Source: an uncultured Prevotellaceae bacterium (GTDB taxonomy: Bacteria > Bacteroidota > Bacteroidia > Bacteroidales > Muribaculaceae). Taken from it: 64,000 nt of DNA. The notes beneath the pieces were generated by a model, which was given only the letters and a program-made list of their open reading frames with translations, searched no databases and had not been told where the DNA came from. The position numbers and the translations under genes are program-made. Where the stretch lies: positions 1 to 64,000 of the forward strand of contig CAMHNO010000002.1 of the NCBI GenBank assembly GCA_946186575.1. The letters are read 5' to 3'. Positions 1 to 7,957 of the stretch are shown here, piece by piece. Position 1 is the stretch's first letter, and each line of letters starts with the position of its first letter.

Positions 1-1982
1 AGAGTAGTGAAGAATACGCTCTCGGTCCACTCGGTAGTGCCTCTATCCTCGTAGTTGCCCTGTACCTGAACCTCATACTCTGTGTTAGGAGTGAGGCCCT
101 CAAGGGCGTAAGGATTGGTAACGCCCTCGGCAACAATCCACTCGCCTGGCTCAACAACTGCTGCTGGGTCTTGGATCAAGACGTTGTCGAGGTTGAGGCG
201 GAACTGGTCGGTGCAGTTGAAGTGACGGATGGCGATGTAACCCATCTGTCCCTCAAATGCGCTCAGGTCGGCAGTGTACTCTACATAATGACCTTCGGCC
301 ACTGTCTCGCCAATGAGCTCGGTGGTGAAGTCGGCAACATCGGTGTTGCCAGCAGTAGAAACATAAACTGCGAAGTGCTCGGCGGCATAGCCAGGATCCT
401 GGCCGCGCAGCCACATCCTGAGGGTGCCATTGAGTTCAACCTGTGGCGAAATCAACCAGTCGTCGGGAGTGAGAGCATTCTGCATGTAGCTTGCCGAAGT
501 CATGCATGCACCGTCAAACACGGTGGGATTGCCGTTGCCATCAATAGCATCGCTTGGGGCAAAGATGTACCAAGCGTAACCGTCGCCATCAGCATCGATG
601 GTGGTCCAGCCACTTTCGGTGGGGAACTCGCCGCTTGCGAGACCATACTCAAAGCCCTCAATCTCACCGCCAGGATAGCCGACAGTGCGGTAGCGCACGT
701 TGTAAGTCTCTTGCTCGCCTTCCCAATTAACGTTGGCAGTGGTGGCAGTAATGTCAGTAACCTCTACGTTCTTAACCATGCCCTGTCCGGGAGCAGGAAG
801 CATGTAGGTGGTAAGAGTGGTATTGGAGGTAGCACCTGTACCCTTAACAATCTCGGCACCATCGGGGCCAGTGAGAGTGTAGGAGCACTCGCCAGGATAG
901 CTGCCAACCTTCCAGCGGATGGTGTATTCTATGCCGTGGCACAAAGCTACAGTTCCTGAAGCCGTGCTGCCCGATGTGATGGTGAGGCTTGCAACCACAA
1001 GGCCGTTTGGTGCCACAATCTCGATGGCGTTGCCACTCCATCCGTCGCCGTAGGAATCTTTGAGATCATAGGTGATTTCGCCCATGTCTTCAGGGTCGCA
1101 CAGCAGTGTTGTGAAGGTGGTGTTAACCCAGCCACTAACGTTGCCGTCGCCCATGTTGGCACGCACGCGCACTTGATATTCAGTGCCGTTCTCCAGAGCA
1201 TCGAGGTCAAGAGTGGTAGTGGTAACAGCCTCTTGAGTCCACTCCTCGTCGGCAGCCTTCTTGTACTCAACGTCCCAAGCGGTTTCCTCGCCACCGGCTG
1301 TCCAGCTCAAGGTAGCGCTGTTGGGGCCGATGTTGCTCACTTGCAGGTTGGTGGGCTTGGCAACAATCACGCCACCAGCGGGAGTGTAGCTAAATGTGGT
1401 CTTGGGGATGAAGTTGCGCTGGGTTGGAGTAACATTATCCAGGCTTGTGCCGTTGTAACCTGAAACCGAAGCGCCCTCTACGGTCTGTCCATAGAAATAC
1501 ATGAACTTGTAGCCTGAATCAGTAGTGTTCTCGATGCCAATGAGCAGGTTGCCGCCATCGTAGATGTAAGGAGTGGTAAACTCAATGGTCCACTCTCCAC
1601 CATTGCCAGCTTCGTTAAGCACAAACGATGCTGTGCCCTGGTAAACCATGGTAGCACTTGCTTTTGGCTCAAAGGCGCTGATTGCGGTGTAATCTACCTC
1701 CATCAAGTAAACATCGGCAGTAGAAACCGAAGTGTAAGGGATGTTGTTATTACTGATGTTGGTGTAGAACTTAATGGCAGTGATTGTGCCACCAGTCATG
1801 TCGGCCAAATCAGTTGCAGGAATCACAACCTGACTTCTTGTGAAGTCGTCCCAATAGCCTACGTTGGTGGGAACAGAATTGTTGGTGACTGTTCCGTCAT
1901 AGACAGTCAACGTCTCCTGTGCTGTGGCGGTTGTGAAGGCCGCTACCACAAGGAGCAAAAGAGATAATAGTTTTTTGTTCAT
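1..1982 (-). CDS. Secreted modular surface protein (FN3, choice-of-anchor J), 3' part outside window
   Basis: Open from the ATG at 1982 to the window edge (660 complete codons, no stop), so the C-terminus is missing. Residues 1-22 are a signal peptide (MNKKLLSLLLL...ATAQ). A homologous N-terminal domain follows to about 200, then FN3-like 208-293, a Gly/Asp-rich domain with SYGDGWSG at 310-317, a second FN3-like stretch around 403-435, a choice-of-anchor J domain about 440-605 (motif GYIAIRHFNC), and another FN3. It is a shorter-spaced paralog of the gene just upstream (2249-5773); the block FEYGLASGEFPTESGW is shared exactly. Own promoter at 2055-2085. Likely cell-surface or secreted; ligand and function unknown. 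Confidence 0.85.
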   Translation of the reverse strand, partial: MNKKLLSLLLLVVAAFTTATAQETLTVYDGTVTNNSVPTNVGYWDDFTRSQVVIPATDLADMTGGTITAIKFYTNISNNNIPYTSVSTADVYLMEVDYTAISAFEPKASATMVYQGTASFVLNEAGNGGEWTIEFTTPYIYDGGNLLIGIENTTDSGYKFMYFYGQTVEGASVSGYNGTSLDNVTPTQRNFIPKTTFSYTPAGGVIVAKPTNLQVSNIGPNSATLSWTAGGEETAWDVEYKKAADEEWTQEAVTTTTLDLDALENGTEYQVRVRANMGDGNVSGWVNTTFTTLLCDPEDMGEITYDLKDSYGDGWSGNAIEIVAPNGLVVASLTITSGSTASGTVALCHGIEYTIRWKVGSYPGECSYTLTGPDGAEIVKGTGATSNTTLTTYMLPAPGQGMVKNVEVTDITATTANVNWEGEQETYNVRYRTVGYPGGEIEGFEYGLASGEFPTESGWTTIDADGDGYAWYIFAPSDAIDGNGNPTVFDGACMTSASYMQNALTPDDWLISPQVELNGTLRMWLRGQDPGYAAEHFAVYVSTAGNTDVADFTTELIGETVAEGHYVEYTADLSAFEGQMGYIAIRHFNCTDQFRLNLDNVLIQDPAAVVEPGEWIVAEGVTNPYALEGLTPNTEYEVQVQGNYEDRGTTEWTESVFFTT

Positions 1983-2054
1983 AACAAAATGGTTTTAGTT
2001 AATAATTATGGTTGATTAAAACACTAAAGTCTTAATTGGCAATAGAAAACACTG

Positions 2055-2085
2055 CAAATTTAACGATTTATCGCCAAAGTGCAAA
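2055..2085 (-). promoter_or_regulatory. Bacteroides-type promoter of the gene starting at 1982
   Basis: On the minus strand, -7 box TAAATTTG (2055-2062) and -33 box TTTG (2082-2085) are 19 bp apart. This matches the Bacteroidota sigma consensus TTTG-N19-21-TAnnTTTG. It leaves a leader of about 65-70 nt, closely similar to the leader of the upstream paralog. Confidence 0.7.
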
Positions 2086-2157
2086 ATTATATAACAAAAA
2101 AACACGGACGGGGAGCAAAAAAAGGAAAAACAGAAGTGCCTAAGTGCTCTTAGTTCA

Positions 2158-2195
2158 AAAAAAATGCACCCGCCGTACTTGCGGGTGCATTTTTT
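2158..2195 (-). terminator. Rho-independent terminator of the 2249-5773 gene
   Basis: Perfect 13-bp arms (2161-2173 and 2181-2193, core ATGCACCCGC) around a 7-nt loop, flanked by A and T runs, so it can work in both directions. Nearly the same hairpin follows the gene ending at 26080. Confidence 0.85.
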
Positions 2196-2248
2196 AAAAT
2201 GGTGAAAGTGTGTTTCGAAGTGACTTAACACTTAAAACTTAACACTTA

Positions 2249-5200
2249 TCACTTAACAATGACCTTCTTGCCACCATTGATGTAGATGCCAGGAGTAGCG
2301 GGCTTGCCATTGAGCTTCTGACCATTGAGGTTGTACCACTCGTTGCTCTTAGCGTCAACTCCCACGGTGCTAATGCCGGTAAGATCCTTGCTAATCACGA
2401 TAGTGAGAGGAGCGTAGATGCCGCGTCCAGGATTCTCCATCACAGTGATGTTGTAAGTGCCTTCCTCGGTGATGCGGAAGTTAGAACCATCAATGAGGTC
2501 GATGTTCTGGTCGAGCAACTCGTTAGTTACCAAGAAGTAGCCAACTTGGTTCTCATCAAGACCACCGAACCACTGCCATCCATCCTCGATAGGAGTGATA
2601 ACCTTGAACTCGTCGTTAGCCTCGAGAGTTACTTGACCGGTGAATACGCCGTCCTCGTTCTCAACGAGCTCGATGCGGCCACCCTCTTCGTCGGTTAACC
2701 AGTCGTTGAATGTACCAACCAGGTAGAACTCGTTCATGCCAGGATCACCATCAAGAGTGGTGAAGAAGGTAGAAGCGGTCCACTCGGTAGTGTTCAGCTC
2801 GTCAACGATGCCCTGTACCTGAACCTCATACCTTGTGTTAGGAGTGAGACCCTCGATGGTGTAAGGACTGGTCACGTTCTCAACAACCTGCCACTCGCCT
2901 GGCTCAATGCTCTCGCCATCGTTGATGATGCGGAAGTTGTCGATGTTCAGGCGGAACTCGTCGGTGCAGTTGAAGTGACGGATTGCGATGTAACCCGTTT
3001 GGCCCTCGTAGGCGCTCAGGTCGGCAGTGATCTCCTCGTAAGCAATACCCGAAACAGCCTCAGGAATGAGCTCAACGTAAGAGCTGAGGTCGGTGCGGTC
3101 GCCAACCGATACATATACTGCATAGTGCTCGGCAGCATAGCTTGGATCCTGGCCACGAACCATGAACGACAGAGTGCCGTCGAGAGCAACCTCAGGACTG
3201 ATCAACCAGTCGTCGGGAGTGAGAGCAGAGCTCATGTAGCTTGCCGAAGTCATGCAAGAAGCATCGAGAACGGTAGCATTACCATTGTTGTCGGTAGTTT
3301 GGTCGGGAGTGAAGGTGTACCAAGCGTAACCGTCGCCATCGGCATCGATGGTGATCCAGCCGCTCTCGGTTGGGAACTCGCCGCTGGCGAGACCATACTC
3401 GAAGCCCTCCTCATAGCCGGCGGTGAAGCCAGCGGTGCGGTAGCGCAGGTTGTAAGCATCCTGGCTGCCCTCCCAAGAAGCCTCGGCAGTGGTAGCAGTG
3501 ATGTTGTCAACTGTGAGGTTGATGGGCAGTGCGTCGGCACCCAGAGTAGTGAAGTTCACGCTCTCGGTCCAGCCGCTGATGCCATCAGGATAAACGCTCT
3601 GTACCTGTACCTCATAGGTAGTGTTAGGCTGCAGTGGCTGCATGGTAGTAGGAGCGGTAACGCCTTCCATTACTACCCAGTCGCTCTCAGGAATCTCCTC
3701 GCCATTGAGTGCGATTGCGTCAACGAAGAGGTAGTCCTGATCGGTAGTGCCGTGGTGACGGATGGCGATGTAGCCTTGCTGTCCCTCGTAAGCACTCAGG
3801 TCATAGCTGTGCTCAGTCCAAACGTTAACTGCACCAGGAGCTGGAGTAGCAATGTTCTCCTCGAGAGCTACGAAGTCGGTAGTAGCAGTGCCAGTAGTAG
3901 AGATGTAAACGCTGAAGTTCTCGGGATAAGTGCCGTCGTCGCTGGTGAAGAACTGGAGAGTGCCTTGCAGGTTAACCTGTGGCGAGATCAGCCAGTTGTC
4001 GGGAGTGAGAGGAGCAGTGCTCGAGTAGCTCGACGACATGAGAACATACTCACCATCCTTAGCCTCCAGTTGAGTGCCTTGGATTGCATACTCAACAGCG
4101 TGGAGCAAGTTCCAGTTGTTGCCGTCGCCATCGGCGTCGAGAATTGAAAATTCGATGTTGTCGTTCTCGAAGCTTTCGAAGAAGAACTTCTGAACGCCAG
4201 CGGGGATGCGGTAGCGCAGGTTATAGGTCTGGGTAGTTCCGTTCCAAGCAGCAACAGCACTCTTAGCGGTGATGTCGCTAACAACAAGGTTGGTAGGCAA
4301 TGGGAACTGCAATGGAGTGGTGAAGGTAGCCACCTTGCTCCAAGCGCTAACGTCGCCCTCGCCGCAGTTGCCGCGCACGTAAGCGTCGTAAGCAGTGTTC
4401 TCGGCCAAGCCCTCAACAACGGTGTTGGGCTCGCCATTTACGTCGATGTAAACGTAGTTCTCGGTGTCGGGGTTGAAGCCCTTTGTGCCAACGGCTACTT
4501 GCCATGCATCCTGATCCTCACTGCCTGGAGTCCAGCTCAGAGCTGCGGTGTTGTAAGTAACCTCGCCCACGGTGAGATTCTTAGGAGTGAAGCAAGTAGG
4601 CATTTCCATCAAGAACTCAGCCAGGGTCTCGCCTGCGGTAGGAGCAGTGCCTTGTGCGTGGTTAACGAGCTCATCGCCACCAGGGCCATAAACTACGAAG
4701 CCACACTCGCTGCCATAGCTACCAGCTTTCCACTTAATAGTGTAGGTCTCGCCGTAGCACAGAGCTACAGTGCCCTGGGCGCTGGCACCACTTCCGAGAG
4801 TAACGGTTGCCTCAAGCACGCCATTGCTGTTGTAGAACTCAAGAGCGTTGCCGTTCCAGCCGTCGCCGTAAGAGTCGGTGAGCTCATAGCTAATCTCGCC
4901 CTTGTCGGCATCCTCGCAAGTAGGAGTTTGGAACTGAGTGCTTACCCAAACGCTGGCGTTCTCACCGTCGAGAGCGCGAACGCGAACCATGTAAATTTGG
5001 CCATTCTGCAGAGCGTCGAAGTTGTAGATCGACTCAGTTACAGTGCCTACAGCGGTCCACTCCTCGGCAGCCTTAGTCTTGTACTCAAGCTCCCATGAAG
5101 TCTCCTCAGCACCTGGAGTCCAAGCAACAACTGCAGTGTTGGTGGTAATGTCGCTAACGGTGAGGTTAGTGGGTTTAGGAACAATCACGCCGCCACCAGG

Positions 5201-5773
5201 AGTATAGGTGAAGGTGGTCTGTGGGATGAAGTCGCGAACGGAACCAACTACAGCATCGGTGCTGCCGCTGTTGTAACCAGCAAACGAAGCACCGGCATTG
5301 CCAGTCTGGCCATAGAACTTAACGTTCTTGTAACCAGCGTCGGTAGTGTTCTCAATACCAAGGAGCAGGTTGCCACCACCATACTGGTAAGGAGTAGCCA
5401 ACTCAAGGGTGATAGTACCATCGGCATTTACGGTGAATGTGCCACTGTAGAGAACTTCGCCCTTGGGCTCAAAGGCCGACATTGTGGTGTAGTCAACCTC
5501 CATCAGATAAACATCGGCAGTAGATGCCGACACATACTCAGCAGTCTGGTCGGTGTAGAATGTGAGAGCTGTGATTTGACCGCCATTCATGGCATCCAAT
5601 TGCTCAGCGGGGAACACTACTTGACTTCTGGTGAAGTCGTCCCAATAGAACATGTAAGCGGGAACAACGTTGCTCTGACCTTGTCCCTCATACACTGTCA
5701 ATGTCTCCTGTGCTGTGGCAGTTGTGAATGCAGCTACCACAAGGAGCAACAGAGATAATAGTTTTTTGTTCAT
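2249..5773 (-). CDS. Secreted modular surface protein with FN3, two choice-of-anchor J domains and C-terminal sorting tail
   Basis: 1174 residues. I start at ATG 5773; a TTG two codons earlier is less likely because the paralog also begins MNKKLL. Rough layout: signal peptide 1-22; N-terminal domain 25-195; FN3 200-285; SYGDGWNG domain 295-385; FN3 395-488; FN3 plus choice-of-anchor J 495-695; FN3 plus choice-of-anchor J 750-950 (GYIAIRH in both); FN3 to about 1008; a SusE/F-like carbohydrate-binding-type segment starting FYLVGTFNDW near 1016; and a C-terminal tail WYNLNGQKL...PGIYINGGKKVIVK resembling a type IX secretion signal. Probably displayed at the surface or released. Tandem paralog of the gene starting at 1982. 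Ligand unknown. Confidence 0.9.
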   Translation of the reverse strand: MNKKLLSLLLLVVAAFTTATAQETLTVYEGQGQSNVVPAYMFYWDDFTRSQVVFPAEQLDAMNGGQITALTFYTDQTAEYVSASTADVYLMEVDYTTMSAFEPKGEVLYSGTFTVNADGTITLELATPYQYGGGNLLLGIENTTDAGYKNVKFYGQTGNAGASFAGYNSGSTDAVVGSVRDFIPQTTFTYTPGGGVIVPKPTNLTVSDITTNTAVVAWTPGAEETSWELEYKTKAAEEWTAVGTVTESIYNFDALQNGQIYMVRVRALDGENASVWVSTQFQTPTCEDADKGEISYELTDSYGDGWNGNALEFYNSNGVLEATVTLGSGASAQGTVALCYGETYTIKWKAGSYGSECGFVVYGPGGDELVNHAQGTAPTAGETLAEFLMEMPTCFTPKNLTVGEVTYNTAALSWTPGSEDQDAWQVAVGTKGFNPDTENYVYIDVNGEPNTVVEGLAENTAYDAYVRGNCGEGDVSAWSKVATFTTPLQFPLPTNLVVSDITAKSAVAAWNGTTQTYNLRYRIPAGVQKFFFESFENDNIEFSILDADGDGNNWNLLHAVEYAIQGTQLEAKDGEYVLMSSSYSSTAPLTPDNWLISPQVNLQGTLQFFTSDDGTYPENFSVYISTTGTATTDFVALEENIATPAPGAVNVWTEHSYDLSAYEGQQGYIAIRHHGTTDQDYLFVDAIALNGEEIPESDWVVMEGVTAPTTMQPLQPNTTYEVQVQSVYPDGISGWTESVNFTTLGADALPINLTVDNITATTAEASWEGSQDAYNLRYRTAGFTAGYEEGFEYGLASGEFPTESGWITIDADGDGYAWYTFTPDQTTDNNGNATVLDASCMTSASYMSSALTPDDWLISPEVALDGTLSFMVRGQDPSYAAEHYAVYVSVGDRTDLSSYVELIPEAVSGIAYEEITADLSAYEGQTGYIAIRHFNCTDEFRLNIDNFRIINDGESIEPGEWQVVENVTSPYTIEGLTPNTRYEVQVQGIVDELNTTEWTASTFFTTLDGDPGMNEFYLVGTFNDWLTDEEGGRIELVENEDGVFTGQVTLEANDEFKVITPIEDGWQWFGGLDENQVGYFLVTNELLDQNIDLIDGSNFRITEEGTYNITVMENPGRGIYAPLTIVISKDLTGISTVGVDAKSNEWYNLNGQKLNGKPATPGIYINGGKKVIVK

Positions 5774-5845
5774 AAACAAAATGGTTTTAGTTAATAATTA
5801 TGGTTGATTAAACACTGAAAGCTCTGATAGTAATAGAAGACACCG

Positions 5846-5877
5846 CAAATTTAATGATTTGTTGCTAAACTTCCAAA
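5846..5877 (-). promoter_or_regulatory. Bacteroides-type promoter of the gene starting at 5773
   Basis: Minus strand: -7 TAAATTTG (5846-5853), -33 TTTG (5874-5877), spacing 20 bp. The -33 side overlaps the truncated end of the third paralog's remnant. Confidence 0.7.
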
Positions 5878-5899
5878 TTTTATAACAAAAAATATAAGA

Positions 5900-5996
5900 T
5901 ATCCGTCACACACCGTCAATGTCTCTTGTGCCGCAGCAGGCACGAATGATGCCATGAGCAACAGGACTGATGAGTAGAAAAAAATATCTTATTCAT
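5900..5996 (-). pseudogene. Decayed signal-peptide stub of a third paralog
   Basis: ATG at 5996 opens MNKIFF, then the frame is wrong; restoring one base in the 7-A run (5978-5984 on the plus strand) gives a clean secretion signal ending AAAQETLTVCDG, matching ATAQETLTVYDG of the two intact neighbours. Homology stops there and the sequence passes into the promoter region of the 5773 gene. The leader before the ATG also resembles the leaders of the intact copies. This is the leftover 5' end of a deleted or recombined copy. Confidence 0.75.
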
Positions 5997-6087
5997 AAAA
6001 ATGCGGTTTTGATTAATAAATATAGTAAATTAACACTAAATATTCAAATCTGATGGATACAGTAATATTGGGTTATTTGCCATGCCA

Positions 6088-6118
6088 CAAAGATAATAAA
6101 CTTCAACCAAAAACCAAA
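6088..6118 (-). promoter_or_regulatory. Bacteroides-type promoter upstream of the stub
   Basis: Minus strand -7 TATCTTTG (6088-6095), -33 TTTG (6115-6118), spacing 19 bp. It appears intact although it now drives only the stub; readthrough into the 5773 gene is possible. The rest of 5997-6254 is AT-rich with no gene seen. Confidence 0.6.
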
Positions 6119-6254
6119 AAAATATCACAAAATATTTTTTAAAATAAATCGAGACATGTTTTGAAACATGTTTTCAACATTCCAATTATATAGAAAATTT
6201 ATGAAGCAAGAGATTTGCGCATTGAATATATATGCAATATGCAATTTTTGAGCG

Positions 6255-6665
6255 TTATTTTGTGTTGTAGAGCGAGATTAGCTCCTGTTTTATCACTTCG
6301 GGCATGGCTATACCTCGCTTCTTGACCGAGCGTTCCCAGGCAAGTAGCTCGTCGTGCTTGAGGGTGTAGAGCACATCACGCCACTGCTCGAGCTCATCGT
6401 CGCTATAGTTTGTGGCATCTCTGCCCCTGAATGTGTCGAGTTCCTCGTCCTCATAATAGGCCACAGGGTCGTCGATGTGCTTGAGCATCATCTCGCTGGG
6501 GCACACCTCATTGATGCCGCAGCACTCGTCGTTGCAGTCATCGTGCGATGCTTCCTGCTGAGGCTCCTGCGGCGCATCGTCGGGCTTGTTTGTGATGCGA
6601 TCATGAATGTAGAGGATGAGGCCTATCACGACCATTGCTATAAAGATATAAAGGGCTGGAATCAT
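6255..6665 (-). CDS. Small Cys-rich membrane-anchored protein, function unknown
   Basis: 136 residues from ATG 6665; earlier in-frame starts would lie inside aroA. One N-terminal membrane helix (about 3-20, IPALYIFIAMVVIGLILYI) is followed by an acidic stretch, a Cys cluster CNDECCGINEVC (about 44-55) that could bind a metal or Fe-S centre, and a helical C-terminal part (DDELEQWRDVLYTLKHDEL). It starts 33 bp after the aroA stop, so it is probably co-transcribed. I recognise no functional family with certainty. Confidence 0.75.
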   Translation of the reverse strand: MIPALYIFIAMVVIGLILYIHDRITNKPDDAPQEPQQEASHDDCNDECCGINEVCPSEMMLKHIDDPVAYYEDEELDTFRGRDATNYSDDELEQWRDVLYTLKHDELLAWERSVKKRGIAMPEVIKQELISLYNTK

Positions 6666-6697
6666 TGTCAGTAGTGATTTTTTAGGGTTTGAGTTTC

Positions 6698-7927
6698 TTA
6701 GGGTTCGGTCTTCTCGATTTTGAAGCCAGCGGCGGTGAGATGGGTCCACCACTGGGGGTAGGACTTCGCCACCACCTGGGGGGCTTTTATTGTTATGGTT
6801 CCGTGGCGTGTGGCGGCAAGCGAGAGTGCCATTGCCATGCGATGGTCGGCATGAGAATCGAGAGCCACAAGCTGTGTGGTCTCAACATAGCTGGCAGCGT
6901 AGCTCAAGCTGCTGCCCTCGGCCTCGGTTGAATAACCCAGTTTGGCAAGCTCTTGCCTCAGTGCCTCGATGCGGTCGCTCTCCTTGACGCGCAGCGACTG
7001 CAGCCCAGTGAGCGTGAATGGCACTCGAAGCAAACATAGTGTCACTGCCAGTGCGGGCACAAGGTCGGGGGTCGCGCTCATGTCGCACTCATAACGCGCC
7101 GGCAGCGGCAAGCCGTTGTGACTCAGGCTCACCATGTCATTGCCAAAGCAAGTTTCCACTCCCAGTGGCTTCATTAGCTCGACAATCGCGCTATCGCCCT
7201 GCAGACTAATGCGCTCAAGCCCCAACAGCTTGATGGCCGACTGCGGCAGCAGTGCCTGCATTGAGAACCAGAACGCAGCAGCACTCCAGTCACCCTCAAT
7301 GCTGAGCTGCGCAGGGTTGTAGCTCCTGGTCGGCACCACTATGGTAGTGCCATGCCACCTTGCATCGACCCCACACCTGGCCATGAGCTGCAGGGTCATG
7401 TCGATGTAGGGCCTCGAAACCGCGCCTCCCTCCACTTTTAGGGTTAGGCCGCCACACACTGGGGCTATCATCAGCAAAGCCGAGACAAACTGGCTGCTAA
7501 CCGAGCCGTCGATGCTCTGGATGCCGCCACTGAGCTTGCGACCGGCGATGCGCAGCGGCGGGAAACCCGGGGTGCCCGCATAGTCGATGCTCGCCCCCAT
7601 GTTGTGCAACACGTCCACCAGTGGCGCTATGGGTCGCTGCCGCATGCGCTCGTCGCCATCGAGCACCACCTCACGGCCTGGCAGCGCAGCAAAGTAAGCC
7701 GTGAGAAACCGCATCGCTGTGCCTGCACCGCCCACGTTTATATAGGTGCTGTCGCAGCCGAGTGCCGCTATCATAGCGCTGGTGTCGTCGCACTGGCCCA
7801 TGCCTTGTGGCATGGTGGTGCAGCCAGCTATTGCTCTAATCATGAGCAAGCGGTTGCTCAGGCTCTTTGAGGCTGGCAGTTGCACATGGCAGCGAGCCAT
7901 TGCAGGCGATGTTACTTGGTAGTTCAT
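6698..7927 (-). CDS. aroA: 3-phosphoshikimate 1-carboxyvinyltransferase (EPSP synthase)
   Basis: 409 residues. Cytoplasmic enzyme of the shikimate pathway joining phosphoenolpyruvate to shikimate-3-phosphate. Family motifs seen: LPASKSLSNR near the N-terminus (phosphate contact), GGAGTAMRF, DGDERMRQRP, SSQFVSALL, EGDWSAAAFW, LRVKESDRI and DHRMAMALS near the C-terminus. Slightly shorter than the E. coli enzyme, as is usual in Bacteroidota. It follows the CotH-like gene by 30 bp on the same strand. Confidence 0.95.
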   Translation of the reverse strand: MNYQVTSPAMARCHVQLPASKSLSNRLLMIRAIAGCTTMPQGMGQCDDTSAMIAALGCDSTYINVGGAGTAMRFLTAYFAALPGREVVLDGDERMRQRPIAPLVDVLHNMGASIDYAGTPGFPPLRIAGRKLSGGIQSIDGSVSSQFVSALLMIAPVCGGLTLKVEGGAVSRPYIDMTLQLMARCGVDARWHGTTIVVPTRSYNPAQLSIEGDWSAAAFWFSMQALLPQSAIKLLGLERISLQGDSAIVELMKPLGVETCFGNDMVSLSHNGLPLPARYECDMSATPDLVPALAVTLCLLRVPFTLTGLQSLRVKESDRIEALRQELAKLGYSTEAEGSSLSYAASYVETTQLVALDSHADHRMAMALSLAATRHGTITIKAPQVVAKSYPQWWTHLTAAGFKIEKTEP

Positions 7928-7957
7928 AGCGGGGTCTTAATTCATTACTGACGAGCT

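Noticed and set aside
2975-4147. Long open frame (390 codons) antisense to the 2249-5773 gene, and similar ones elsewhere
   Set aside because: Codon bias of the real genes keeps the opposite strand free of stops; the translations have no signal peptide, domains or promoter.
5978-5984. Phase-variable A run controlling a live gene
   Set aside because: Even in the restored frame the reading frame leaves homology after the signal peptide, so no functional protein would be switched.
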